From contig SADC01000370.1 in NCBI GenBank assembly GCA_004194705.1, positions 1 to 64,000 on the forward strand: a stretch of 64,000 bases of DNA, written 5' to 3'. A program made the translations under genes and the position numbers. The notes under the pieces are model-generated. The model ran no database searches, was not told the origin of the DNA, and worked only from the letters and a program-made list of their open reading frames with translations. The stretch comes from Ditylenchus dipsaci. Lineage: Eukaryota; Nematoda; Chromadorea; Rhabditida; Anguinidae. Below are positions 32,817-45,728 of this stretch, in pieces (the stretch's first letter is position 1; the number at the start of each line of letters is the position of its first letter).

Positions 32817-34899
32817 AAAAACTGATCTGAATAATATCATGAAAAAAATGGAAATTGTAGAAATGAGCGTCCTCATCAGTGGCAATCAATTTGTCTCCAA
32901 GCTTAGCATCACCTCGCCACAGTCTGTATACAGGTCTGTCAAAGCCAGGTTCAATGAATAATCTCAGCCGCTCTCCTGTTTGCTCATTTAAAAGATCAAA
33001 CAAATCGAGGTGGTCCATTTTCAGTGTGACGACAAAACTGCACGATTGCTCAGAGTAGAGAAAAATCTGAATTATTGAAGATGAAAAAGTAAGTCGATAT
33101 ATGTTACTGATTTTTTTCTCCCGAAATACTTAAGTGCTCTCAAAATGTCCTTTTTTAGAATTTTTGCAAAAACAGCAACAGGCGTGGGACCGAGGTATAC
33201 TTTTTTGGGTTGTTTTTTTAATTTATTTTTAATTTTAGTGTTTCAATTTCTTACTTTTCTGGCGTATACAAATTACTTAGGAGACTCAAAGTACTATTTA
33301 CAGTCAATAACAACAAGGGCCATCCAAGGTGCACAAGTGCCACTTTTTTGTGATTTATAAGCGAATAACTGCTGTAGGGTGTTGCGCCGGATGTGGTTAC
33401 AAAGAAGTCATGACATCGGTTTAATATGCTTGACCAATATGATTTGTTAAAATGTTCAACCAACCTCTTTAATTTTGTCGAAAAATGCCGGAACGTCTCT
33501 GATATGAAAATACTCGAAAATCAAATGTCTTTTCACGTGTGTTCCCTTCTTAAAATGCAGCCATTGAATGACTAAATCAATAATATCAGATCCCTGTGCT
33601 TCTTCAAAGTACTTTATATAAAAGCCTAAGTCTAGCTTGTTGCAATTCATCACTTTATTTATTCGAAGCAATTGCGCTGGAAAATTGTAGCCCGCGAAAT
33701 AAATTGAAGAGCATTTATTAAATACACTGTTAAGCAGCTGCTCAACTTGCTCAATGGTTTCATCATAACCGTCCACATAATAAAACGCTACAGAACAGTC
33801 AGCAAAGCAGGTTCTCAAAGTCCGAAAATAGTCTAGCAGCTTTTCAGATAGCAAGCATTTTATTGTAACCTGTTGAAATCGAAAATATGGGGAAGGAACA
33901 GGCATTCGTTGTATAAAATCTTTTTCTAGCAATAGAAAATCCCTGAATCCAATGCAAACATCCCATTTATTTTGTTGATCTGATGTTTTCGTTTTTCCAA
34001 AATATCTTTGCAACATATATTCTAGCTGCTGGCGGGCGCGAGAGTGTTGTATGCGCCTAAAATTTTAAATGATTTTTTCAAAGCACCCAATATCTAATGA
34101 GACATCTTTTCTTATATTTACAAAAATCTCATCACTAGTCGCAATAAACTCATCCTTCCCGCTTCAAAAATTCGACCGCCCTAAAATTGCTGTAACTAAC
34201 CCTTTTTAGGCTTAGGCTCAAAGGTAGGGATCGCATATTATCCGAAACTAAAAAATGTCTTACGCACTTTTTTCCGAGATCTGTGACTAATATTGGTACT
34301 TTATAATAGGGTTTTTTCAGAAAAAAATAAATGGAGAAGAAGCGGTTTTTTCGCTGCCAGAGACGAAATTTCTCATTCTTCGCATTGTGTTTATGACCCA
34401 TTTTTGGAAGACTGCTCTTGGTCAATTTACCTATTGTTTTGTAGGCAGCAAAATGCGCTAAATTTTAGTGGTGATTTGCGTGGTAGCAGCATTCAGAAGG
34501 CATACTAAAAACACAATGCCAAGAACATGACTCTGAACGAGAATACAGGTTATATAAGAATATGGTACTGAAAAAAATCTACTGCTTATAATGCTGAAAT
34601 TGTCTTCGCACCACACGAAAACTTCTTTTGATATTTTCAGCGGTCTCAGCTTTCAGATTATAAAAGGCAGGATGCAGCAGTTCATCTCGTTGGGCTGTCG
34701 ATCGACCAGTCTCTCTGAATTGACGAGAACTCCTGGTTCTTGACCATATTCTATAGCTATTTCAGGAATTAAGTAGAGACAGGATATATGGCTGTTAGCT
34801 ATCCGAAAAAACTGTTTATTTACAAGCTGAGCAGATTTGCATAGCATTTTTCTGGACATATAACTGAGCACTTCAGTGAGCACTTCATTGGACACACTG
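32815..34899 (-). CDS. F-box family protein A (three visible exons)
   Basis: Exons read on the minus strand are 34,899-34,583 (F-box), 34,056-33,465 and 33,066-32,815, with GT-AG junctions that keep frame. The F-box segment has SNEVLTEVLSYM, then LCKSAQLVNKQFFRIANSHI, the pattern that docks Skp1 in SCF ubiquitin ligases. The middle exon has a PSPYFRFQQVTIKCLLS stretch and a DLVIQWLHFK motif. The last exon reads CSFVVTLKMDHLDLFDL, then NEQTGERLRL. This arrangement, with the (F/L)-x-L-x-NE-x-TGERL motif near the C-terminus, is what I know from large F-box families of nematodes. An upstream exon with the start codon is expected but was not identified. One frame change near 34,690 breaks exon 1. 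The substrate is unknown. Confidence 0.6.
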
Positions 34900-35669
34900 C
34901 TAAAAATCTTTTTATAAGGTTGGAAACCTTGCTAAAACAGTTCTTACATCGACTAGATTTTCTACCGATCTTCAAAGACAGTTTAAAAAATTTGCTGAAT
35001 TAAGCATTAGAAAAGGTCCTTTTTCGTTAATAATACTGTGAAAAATTTCAGATGATCTTATTTCACACTTTCAAATTTATTATTATAGACTACTCGCCAA
35101 TCATTACTTTGAACATAAATTTTCTGAATGTTATTTTAGATTTTTAAAACAGTGGTCGGAATTTTTGAATTTGTTGTACTCGTAGTCGTACCACGTATCT
35201 TCAATTTTTTCGATCTCGCATTTCTTATTCGTACTCCTAGAACGATCTTAGAACGATTCGTAGTTGTATCGTTTTTTTGTCGTACTTGGATTTTTCACTC
35301 GTACTTTTGTCGTAATTGTTTTTTACTCGTACTTCTGTCTTTCAACCATTTTTCAATGTCTTTGCTAGCTTCTCTGAATATCTTTCATGAAAATTTTTGG
35401 CAAATAAAGACCTTTCAGCCCTGTTTTACTTATGGTGCCTTTTTCGCATTGGTCCTTCTTGTTGGTTTTTAATGTTTTCATTTATTTTTACTGTTTTTCT
35501 AAAAAAAAAATTAGACCAAAATCATGGCATGCGACCAGCTTGTAGAAAAAGACGTGGAAGTGAAATATCTTATTGTTATCCTGAATGAAAAAACGTTGAA
35601 AAAATATGAGATTTCTCGTTTATATATCTAGAAATGAGCTTCATTTGACTTTTATATAAAAAAACTGAT
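34900..35669. other. Spacer between the two F-box genes
   Basis: No gene recognised. Bases 35,170-35,340 carry loosely repeated tcgtac / tcgta words. Confidence 0.5.
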
Positions 35670-38565
35670 CTAAATTATATTAAAACAAAATTTGAAATTG
35701 TAAAAGTGAGCGTCCTCATCAGTGGCAATCAATTTGTCTCCAAGCTTGGCATTACCACGCCACAGTCTGTATACAGGTCTGTGAGAGTGAGGTTCAATAA
35801 ATAATCTCAGCTGCTCTCCGGTTTGCTCATTCGAAAGCTCAAACAATTCAAGGTGGTCCATTTTCAGTGTGACAACAAAACTGCATGCTTGCTTAGAGTA
35901 GCGAAAAATCTGAATTAAACATTTTGAAAAAATGTACTTTTACAAGGCCTTGAATTATTTCATTTATCATTTTTTATGCTTTGAGATGGCAATAAGCACT
36001 GGATAAGATGACTTTTCCTTCGAAAGTAGTCAAAATGTACTACAAAATAACAAACAACACTCTTATTCGAAAGGAAGGGGTTTCAATTCTATTAAAGGAA
36101 CATGAAACTTGATAAGCACAGCAATTTGGAAATTTTGAATTCGCGCGGAACCACCCTATTTTGTAAATAATTTTTTCGAATTGTTTTTTGTTTGCATGTA
36201 AATTTTTTTCAAAATGTAGAACTGTTTACTAGTCGAGCCCATCCTTGCTCGACATTGCTATATCGGACCACTCATCCTACTTTCATTGCACCAAAACTAC
36301 TTCGTGGGTGCTTGACAAAAATTTACTTATAAATAAAATTTTAATTTTTAACGCTCACCAAAGAATTAGTTCAAAAACATTATAAACAAAATTAGGGCGG
36401 TCCCGCGCGAATTCGAATTTCGCAAATTGATATGCTCATCAAGTTTTCAGGCCGTTCAAAGGGTGGGCTTCAATTCGAGGGCGGGCTTTAATAAGCGAAA
36501 TTACGGTGCACTTTTTTAAAATAAAATATTTTAAAATTTCATATTAAAACTATTTCTCCGTCCTAAAAATGCGAATAAGCGCTGAGGAAAAAACTTTTTT
36601 CTTCAAAATGTTTAATTTAGTTAGTTTCAAAATGTTTCAAACCAACCTTTTTAATTTTTTCAAAAAATGCCGGAACATCTGAAATATGGCAATACTCAAG
36701 GATTAATGCCTTCTCACATCTGTTCCTTCCTTGAAATACAGCCAATTTATGATTAAATCAGAAATGTCAGATTCTTCTGGTTCTTCAAAGTGGTCTTTAT
36801 CAAAGTCCAAGTCGAGCTTGTTAAAATAAGCACACCCTCTATTTGAAGCACCTGCCTTGGAGAATAGTAGCCCGCAAAAGAAATTGAAAAGCATTGATTG
36901 AATGCACTTCCAAGCAGCTTTTTAATGTGATCAGTGGTTTCGTCATAACTTTCGGAAAATAAAAGTCCAAGAAGCAATCAGTGAAGCAGGTCTTCATAGC
37001 CTCACAATAGTCTTGCAGGTTTTCAGACAAAAAGCATTTAATTATGACGTGTTGAAATCGAAAATGTGGAGTAGGAATAGGTATCCGTTTTAGGAAATTT
37101 TTTTCTGGCAATATTTCGTCATTTAGTTGAATGCAAATATTTAATTTGGTTTGTTGAACTGGTTTTTCTTTTCAGAAAATGTCTTTGCCACATATGTCCT
37201 AGCTGCTGGCTGGGGTGCGAGTTTTTAATGCGCCTAAAATTAAGACCGAATTAATTTTTTGAAGAAAATGTAGAATTGGCCATTAAAAAAATTCTCGAGA
37301 AATTGTAGGACAAACCTTTTCTCTAGCAAAATCTAATCTTTTCTCACTCGATTGAAGGACCATGGCCCTTGATGACAATGGAAATTTAGAATTTTTGAAT
37401 TGGCGGGGGACAGCCGAAAATACGGATAGTGTTTTGGTAATTATTTTTTTATTTATCTAAAATTTAAATTTTATCTATTAGAATCAACCGTCAACTATAA
37501 TAGGTTATATTTAAAACACCCGTCAAAATCATTATATGTTCTGTCAAATTTTTATAACTTTTCGTTCTCGGTGTTAGCTTTTCAATGATTCTATTTCACG
37601 CACCAGCATGTAAACCTGAGTCTCTAGTTTCTAATGGGCTATCAACCGGCTGAACACAATATGAAAAATAAGGAGAAAAATTGCGTTTTTTTAAATCACA
37701 TCTACTTTTTCAAAATGAATTGTTCTCGTACTTTCCAATATTGTATCCAGCCAGTTGACAGCTTACTAGAAACTAGAGATTCAGCGCTACGTGAGAGTGC
37801 AAAAAGTTAGAAAATTGAAAAGTTAACACCGAAAATTGAACGTTTCAAAATTTGACGGTAGATTTAATGCATTTGACGGGTGTTTCAATTTGAGCCTGTT
37901 TTTTATTAAGAAATCTTTTTACAAAGAACAGGAAGTGATCGTGATTGATGGCTTATTTACTGAGTCATTTGTGCTTCATATATGACTGTATGATGATAAC
38001 TGTAGAATTCCTCATATGATATACATACAGTTATTGACGTACAGTTAACAAAGAGGCAAGACTCATTTTTTCAAGACTACTCATGAGCAAGTTACTTTTA
38101 ATTTGTAGTCAGTGAGTTGAGCTACAATTTTAAGCGTAATTTGCCTTGTAATTGTAAGTCTTCAAAAGTGGATCAAAAGTACATCATTAAGAAAAAAAAT
38201 TGAACAAAAGAGGTGGATCAAGAATTTTAATTTTAAAAACAACACCTACCTCTTTATAAGCCGACATTGTCTTCGCACCACATGAAAATTTCTTTTGATA
38301 GTTTCAGCAGTATCAGCGCTCAGCTTTAACTTATTAAAAGCAGGTTTGTACCAGTGAACCGTCGACCTAACAGTCTTTTTAAATCGACGAAAATTGCTAG
38401 TAGCTTGTCTATATTCTAAAGTTATCATAGGCATTATGTAAAGACAGGGTATATGGTTGTTGGCAATCCGAAAAAACTGTTTTATTTACAAGCTGAGCAG
38501 ATTTGCATAGCATTTTTCTGGACATATAATTGAGCACTTCAGTAAGCAGTTCATTGGACACACGG
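35670..38565 (-). pseudogene. F-box family protein B, paralogue of A, frameshifted
   Basis: The same three exons are present in the same order: 38,565-38,250, 37,233-36,647 and 35,909-35,670, with splice sites at the same positions as in gene A. The last exon is intact and near-identical in key parts (LELFELSNEQTGEQLRL; VYRLWRG; KLIATDEDAHFYNF). Exon 1 has one extra A in a run at about 38,480 compared with gene A, which shifts the frame after LCKSAQLVNK. Exon 2 has at least three frame changes. It is either a decaying tandem duplicate or a gene damaged by base-calling errors. Introns are longer than in A (about 1.0 and 0.74 kb). Confidence 0.6.
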
Positions 38566-40438
38566 CTAAAGTGTTATTTTCAAAGGGTGCACACTTTCTT
38601 TTTAAAGAAAATCATTACATGCCACTTGGCTTCCTATTGACCTTCAAAGACAGATTAAAGATTTCGCTAGATTAAACATTGAAAAGGTTCTTCTTAGTTC
38701 CAAATGAACGAACAATTTGATTTCAACTCATATTATTATGGACGACATGCCAATCATTAATTTCAAGACAGGTTTTGTTTATGTTTTTCTTGGTCTGAAA
38801 AGCTCTTTCTACCATTTTTTGTCAAAGGATAGATAAAAAATGATGATAAACTGAACTTTGTGAACTAATTTATATAAAAATGTCTGCTATGTGGTCTATT
38901 TTCATGCATCTGCAGTCAACTATCGATTAAAATACAATGATCAATTCATAAACAAAATTATTTTGGTTAACTATATAATCAAACACCACTGGTTCATCAC
39001 CCGCTGTTAACTTCATCTCTTAATCAAATTTTACATTAGTCACTAACTCGACTGTCGTAAATTGAGGCTCAGATGAATCAAGCGTTATTAGCAATATAAT
39101 GCAATCAAAGTTTTCCTTATTTTGACGCCTTGTACAGGAGCAATGAAAATTGCTGCAGCATTTTTATCTTTTTTAAATTGGAAACACATTCAAACAATTA
39201 ACAAGGTGAAATTATTCAAGCAATATTCCATTAATTATTTGAAAAAGAAAGAGTTGTGCAACAAAACTGTAAACTAGGGGCAAAAAGCGCCTATAGGTGC
39301 CTCCATAATTTTTTTTGTATACCATTAATAGTTGGCATACTCACCCACTCACCTGGTCCACCTAAAAACCTACTAAGATGCTATTTTGAAAAAATTCGAA
39401 TTATCGGGATTCGCGATAGGATTCGAACTTTCGAATTCTTTTAAATAACCTACCTTGGTCCTCCGAGTCAATTCGAAATTTACCAAAAACTGCCTTTTTA
39501 CCCCTGTGGTTTTCACAACTTACAATCGGAGGTTGTTGCTATTTTACACCCAATAATATGAAAAAACGCTCTGTTACGCTGCTTCTCCCAGCCATAGCTA
39601 TGAAGGTTACGACTCACATTACATTGGCTGTAGACTAAAAAAGGTTTTGAAAAAATAATGATCCTGGACTAAGTTAAAAAAAATTTAACAAAAAGTGATA
39701 TTACCCGAATACTATATAAAGATTTGGAATTTTTTTAGAAAATAGACTTTGTTACTAAAAATGAACTAGAAACAGAAACTTTTGAACCACTCTTCTATTT
39801 AACGTCCTAATTTGTCAGTCCCTTGAGAATTGTTAATTAGAAGTTTCAATGTAAACTAAATTCATTGCAATAAAAAAATAAATACAGTTTTTAGATACAT
39901 ACAATAACTTCATAAGCAAAATTTTTGATAACTTGGCTTCAATGTGGTGTCGAAGTTTTTGAGGTCGTATGCGTGGTCCAAGTTAATGGTCCAACTAAAC
40001 TGAATACAAATAAAAAGTCTATATGCTAGTTTCATCTATTATCGGCATGTTTTGTCCGAAAAAAAAATTAACAGAACTTTCGCCGAGACAATAAAAAATT
40101 AAAGCAAAAAATTTTGTAATTTTTTTCGAAGGACAGGATCTGAATAAACTTTTTATGGCTAAATAAGAACATGTGGCTTTAGAAAACTTCATTTTCACCC
40201 TGCTCTACAAATAAAAAGTTTGTAAAAAAATTCGCCTTGGTACCCCCTGTTGATTGACGAGTAGGAGGAGATTGGATTGTGGGGTGTGCAAACGAATGGG
40301 GGTGCGGGCAACGGCTCACCTAGGAGGAGAGTGGGTTAGTCGGCTATAGCTCCGCACACCTGCCCTTTCCGCCACAAAATCCTTGGTAGTCCTATGGGAG
40401 CGGGTACAATTTAGACGAATTCAAAATGTTAGACGACT
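38566..40438. other. Intergenic, no gene recognised
   Basis: AT-rich DNA without a supportable gene or repeat array. A promoter for F-box gene B should lie in the first few hundred bases but no motif stands out. Confidence 0.5.
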
Positions 40439-41267
40439 TTATTTTCTGCTCATTTTTGAACAAACAGTTACAGTATGTTCAACTTTAGACTCTGTTAGAC
40501 CTCTAAGCAGTTTCAAAAGAAATTTTCTGTATGGTGCGTCACAGCTCATATTAGCAATAAATTCCACTAGAGAATACGATTCAATGACACACGTGTTGAT
40601 CAGCATAATGAAAAAGTATGAGGAATTTCAAATATTATAAAAGTAAAAACGAAAATAAAAATGCCTAGTGCTGGCACAAAAATAAGATCATTTGAAACCA
40701 AAAGAAAAGTTGGTTCGCTTTTTAAATAATGCTCTTCAATAGGATCGTAGTTTTTGCCCAAGAAGAAGATTTTTGTTAATCTTCTGAAAGGTATGAATAA
40801 TACACCCAACCAAGTAAATAATAAAAGACAAGTAAGGAAACGATATTTATCACTATCAATATTTTAGTGTTGACCCATCTGGTATATTTTTTAGGAAATA
40901 TTAGTAAAAAGCAATTATATAATGTGAGGTGTATGCCAGCTAACATGGTGCCTGCTCACCCTATGCATATAAAATTGTAAAATACACCACTGGAATTTCC
41001 GAAAATGTCCTTGCCATAGCCTAGAATATAACCACCAGCTAAAGGGCTCAATATCACTGGGGTGGCAGCGACCACTGAGGTTTCGAAAACAAGTGACTAA
41101 CAGTATTGGTTGAGAATAAACCATTTAAAATTTCCTAAATTTTTAGATTTTGTTAGAATTAACTAGAGCATGAATCGAGCTAATAGACTTGTCAATAGGA
41201 ATAAAGCATTGGAATAGTGGTAATAAAAATTAACTAAAGCCACTAATGGAGGATTGATCTTAGACAT
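40439..41267 (-). pseudogene. Seven-transmembrane chemoreceptor-like gene (Srh/Str-like), damaged
   Basis: Minus-strand segments give the order of a nematode chemoreceptor. An ATG at 41,267 opens a short hydrophobic segment (ALFLLTSLLA). Near 41,040 there is PVILSPLAGGYILG, a recognisable stretch of the Srh/Str superfamily. Next come hydrophobic segments LAGIHLTLYNCFLLI and ILIVINIVSLLVFYYLLG, then SNDLIFVPALGIFIFVFTF near 40,660. The C-terminus is FIMLINTCVIESYSLVEFI with APYRKFLLKLL as the cytoplasmic tail, ending at TAA (40,439-40,441). Frames change at least twice and one in-frame stop appears near 40,955, so it is a pseudogene or contains errors. Such receptors sense chemicals in sensory neurons. 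Confidence 0.45.
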
Positions 41268-41600
41268 CTGTAAACAAATTAGAAAGTCTTTGGCTTTTTG
41301 CTGAATTTCTTATTTTATTTGTTATGTGAAACTTGTCTGAACAATTTTTTAAAGTCGTTATTTTTCTGCAACACTCCGATGGTCTTGTATTACAAATGAA
41401 GCTACATACGCAGAATTTTAGGCTAAAAGGGATGGCTGAAAAAAGGAGTCAAACAGCTTTTGTAGTTGTATCACGAGTTTCTACAAATCTCTTCAAATCC
41501 TTTTACCTTTTAGCAAATTCTCGATTTTGACACCCGATTCGTGCTCAATGTAGTCGAACATAAATCAAAACCATAAATATTTCGAACTCGAAAGTTACTA
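41268..41600. other. Spacer upstream of the chemoreceptor-like gene
   Basis: No gene recognised; ends at the TA that flanks the adjacent element. Confidence 0.45.
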
Positions 41601-42473
41601 CAGTTAAGCCGCGATATAACGTACACCCTGAGGGGCCGGGTAAAGAGGTACGTTATATTAAGGGTACGTTATATCGAGGGCAGAAACCAAATTGATGACA
41701 AGTGTACGTTATATCAAGGATTTGTAAAATATTCAAGTGATTTATTCATAAGCTCACGAATAACAATTCATCAAACAACAATCAATGGCTAGCAAAGAAG
41801 AAATTCGTTATTCTTGTTTGCGTCTGCTTCTTTCTACGCTCTTCGTAGAAGTACTTATCGAGTTCATCGGTGAGGCGGAGCACGGCAGGATCACTTGTAT
41901 TTTTCACCAATCGCAAAGGCACAAAAAGCTGATCAGGGCTTTCTCACTACGGCTTCTTCAACATCCATTAGCTCGTTGACTTCGACAGTGCATCAAGTGT
42001 CGTGACATAAGCAATGATTTTTAGCCAGCGTAAGTTTTTTACCACCTTTAAAATATTAGGTGGGTGTGGAAACACGAACGTCGAACATAAACATCAATTT
42101 AATAAGAATCTAGACGTTGTAACTTTGTAATGCGCGCCCGCTTTGCTTGTCTGCCGGATCAATTGCTGTGTGAATGACATCCTTCTTCTGCACAATAGTT
42201 GCAATGTCGTCTTTGGAACCGAAAATTTTTCTTCCAGTTATGCGTAGCTCATAGTCTTAGACGCCTCGATAATCGCTTTTTTTTCTTTCTAGACTAACCT
42301 TTTAACGTGTCGGCTTGGGAGTACACACCGAAGCTAAAAGCGAAACAATTAATGACTACAGAAAACATTGCAGAAGCAAAAAAGAGCAAAGACTGTGTGA
42401 AATTTGTAAATAAACACATTATTTCTCAAGAGCATGTTATATCAAGGGTACGTAATAGCGGGTAAACTTGCTG
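41601..42473. mobile_element. pogo/Tigger-like element relic with TA target duplication
   Basis: The left end cagttaagccgcgatataac (41,601) and the right end (reverse complement of gggtaaacttgctg, ending 42,473) are imperfect inverted copies of about 28 bases, each next to TA. Several further cgttatatcaaggg words lie inside both ends. On the minus strand near 41,980 an ELMDVEEA stretch recalls the C-terminal part of pogo-type transposases, but stops are frequent. A decayed Tc1/mariner-pogo copy is the best reading. Confidence 0.5.
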
Positions 42474-43609
42474 TAATTTGAAGTGAATCCAACCAAATGG
42501 TCTCGAGAGGTTTGTTAGGTCAAGGGTATGTTATACGGGGGTTTGCTATATCCAGGTGTTACTTTATTGAATTACGAAATATGTATTTAAATATGACGGT
42601 GACTTTGAAATTTTAAGCCGTTTGAAGCCGTCTTCTTTGCGTATTTGGACCTTATGTGCTTTAGGGGTGGTGGGTTTTGGCGATGAGATTGTGAGCATAA
42701 GCGGCACCGATTTTTCACTATAATATTTTTGAATTTCATATACTGATCAAGTAAGTTATGATTTGACAATGACGACCAATTTGACTATAATGAACATCAC
42801 ATAAATTATCATAATTTTCATGATTGCCGATAAACGATTAATCAAAAAATTACCGTGATCATTGTTGTCGATTATTTTATTGATTATTCTAATTAACATG
42901 TAAAATTTTTAAACACAATCGTGGAAAAATCGGCTGTAGCGTAAAAAACATGCAAAAAATGCAAAAAAAGAAGGGGCCAATGCAAAAACAATGACTTACA
43001 AATCCTACACGCCAACCGCTCCGATTCTGTATTAGTGCCGAAACAGCAATAGCATTCGAAGATGACAAAAGTAAGAACGAAAGATGACGAACGATAACAG
43101 AAAAAACTTCAATTTTGAATAATTTTTCAAAAACATTGCTATTTATCAGAATGACATGAGTCAAATCTTCGGTCTCAAATATTCGATTTGATTAAGCTAA
43201 ATAATGTCGTATAATGTTTTGTAAAAATTAAGAAATAGAAAATATTGAATAAGAAAAAAATTGTTGTTGTCAAAGCTGTGTGACACAAGTATTTTTCTTC
43301 GTAAAACCTTTAAAGTGAGAGAAAAAAAGTCAAATTGTAGTTTAAAATTGTATTTGACCCAGGTGAATCAAAAATATTTAGAAAAGAGGATAAATTTTCA
43401 AAAAATGTCATTTTTTAAAAATAATCTTCTCGGAAAACCAATTGACCACCTCTAATTGGCTTGTGCAGAATCATTTTCACTGCATTTTTTATATAAAAAC
43501 GCATACCAAACTTTTCATTTCCCTCTGTATGAAAACCATATACAAATTACATTTTTCGGAGTGCAGTCGATTCTCGCCATGAGATACCCCGAGCGATGTC
43601 AAAAACGCC
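42474..43609. other. Intergenic, no gene recognised
   Basis: Another partial inverted terminus (tatgttatacgggggtttgctatatcc, 42,527-42,553) is present. No supportable coding frame. Confidence 0.45.
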
Positions 43610-43965
43610 GAAAAACCGTACTACAGTTGCAAAAACTGTAGTTTAGTTTAAAACTATAATAAACTTTCAAAACTGAAGCACAGTTGCAAAACTGTACGAA
43701 GTTTTGAAAAATAGTAGTACAGTTTTGACTACTCTTTCAAAAGGTAGTACAGTTCCAAAACTGTACTACAGTTTATAAGTGTAATACAGTTTCAAACTGT
43801 ACTACAGTTTTTCCAGCTGTATTACAGTTTTCAAAAGAGGATTATAGTTTTGAGTACTTTTTCAAACTTGATACAGTTAACTGTAGTTGTAAATTGTACT
43901 ACAGGTTTAAGTGTAATGTAGTTCTCTACTGTACTACAGTTTTTCTAAGTGTACTACAGTTTTCT
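43610..43965. repeat. CTGTACTACAGTTT palindromic microsatellite array
   Basis: Dozens of copies of the words actgtactacag, gtacagttt and aaaactgta, each near-palindromic, fill about 350 bases. The same array type occurs at 62,281-62,835. Confidence 0.85.
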
Positions 43966-45728
43966 GAATTTTGGCTATCACTGAATAAGACACCGATTTT
44001 TTCTATAATAAGGCGACCTTCCCTTATTTTTTGGCCACTTTTTCAGAGTTGAGGCCATTGATGACTGATAATTTTCATATTTATGATATAAATTCTTGGA
44101 TGCTGCTCGAAAAGCTTTATCTTTATCTTGCTCGGGAGCGTATTCTTTGAAAAACCAGCATTAACACTCGAATTAAAAAAAAATTCACTGTGAAATAGGT
44201 TTCGTAGCTCTTCAACCGAGCTACAACTTTATGCTGGAATATTATTGTAACGCTGAAACTTTTCATAATTTTTTTATGGTTTATAATGATGAAAATGCTC
44301 GCCAACGTTTTAAAATGACCTCATAGGTGCTTAAATCCAAAGAACGGCTATTTAAAAATTTCCCAAAAATCTTTATGGACGAAAGGCTACGAAAGCGTGT
44401 ATGTGTTTGAAAATATTACTTAAAAGGAGCTTGAAAAATAGAGGTGCGCGTCCGACCTAGGGAGTGATTTTGGCATTAGGGTCAAGGCTAAAATAATCCG
44501 GATGGGGTCGGAATTACTCGAAAACAATCTGGGATCCCATTTCGGAATCTTCCTATCTGTCGATTCAATGAATGAGTAACCAGGCAAAATGCAGGGTACA
44601 CAAAAAATTCCACCGATTTTGAACGTTCACAACTGTTTTTCTTAATGCCATTTAAAATTTTTAAACGCTTAAAGACTCAGGTTACGATAATATATTTTTT
44701 TCGGCATGTAGAATCAAAAACACCACCAGTCTTTTGTGATTTAGACCTTACCTATTCAGAAGCTATCTACAGACCAAGAACTAAATAACAAGAGGGTGAA
44801 GCAAAAGTCGTGTTTTCAACTTCATATTATAGAAAATTATCACTGAAAGCTTTGTTCACATCGTATTGAAATCGCTGCAGAAAAAAAGTTAAAAGTATTT
44901 GAAATCAGGAATCGGACATTCTTATGTATGTTGTAAAACAAGCGAAAAATATGAAACCTGATAAAATACTCGACAAGACCTGTTCGAATCTGTCCAGAAA
45001 AAAGAGAAGAATAATAAAAAAAAACCAAAATCATGCAAAAAAAAAATATTTTTGGCCAAAATACTTTTGAAAATGCTCATCGGGACTTGTCGATTTTCGG
45101 GGTCCGGATTTTAAAAATCGATCGAGTGAGGTTCGGAGTCGGGAGTAAACACCGAAATCTTCGAGATAGGAATCCCGATTGAGGCGTGGGGTCCTGATTC
45201 CGTGCACACCTCTATTGAAAAGCCTCTTAAGATTTTGGACCACACGTTTGAATGTTTGAATACCCTGATGTTTTACCTTGATTCCGACTTTTTCTGATAA
45301 TTTTGCCTTTAAGTTCCAGCTCAATACTTTTAGCTACCATCGAAAATTTCATAATTCATTTTTCAATTAGACGAAATCTTTGTGTGCCGTAAAATATAAA
45401 ATCGGTACATGCCGAGTATCTTTTTACTATATAGAAAACATCTATCTTCTGAAAAATTTACAAAAACAACCTCGAAAATTATTTAAAGCAAAAAATATTT
45501 TCAGTCAATGCTGTGCAAACATTGTTATGCTTTTTCTTTACATATACACAATTCCAACTGGCACTCTCTGCTTTTCTAGAGAAATAGAAAGGCGCTTTCA
45601 TACCCAACCTCATTGGACACATATGCCCCACGCGTTTACGTGGACCTCAAAATCAATAGCTGATTTTTTGGATATGCTTCTGCCTTCTGCTATTCATTTA
45701 ATATAATTTTTAAAAAGAAGGTGCAGGC
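43966..45728. other. Intergenic with diverged fold-back relics; upstream region of the secreted-protein gene
   Basis: Bases 44,180-44,360 are a diverged half of the fold-back family seen whole at 17,433-18,221. Bases about 44,440-44,560 and 45,090-45,210 hold related, roughly inverted GC-rich segments (gtgcgcgtccgacc / ggtccggattttaaaaatcg). The last few hundred bases should carry the promoter of the gene starting at 45,729. I see no distinct TATA or trans-splice signal that I would trust. Confidence 0.4.

Noticed and set aside
33145..33360. Plus-strand hydrophobic 71-residue frame
   Set aside because: It lies in an intron of F-box gene A on the opposite strand and has no supporting signal.
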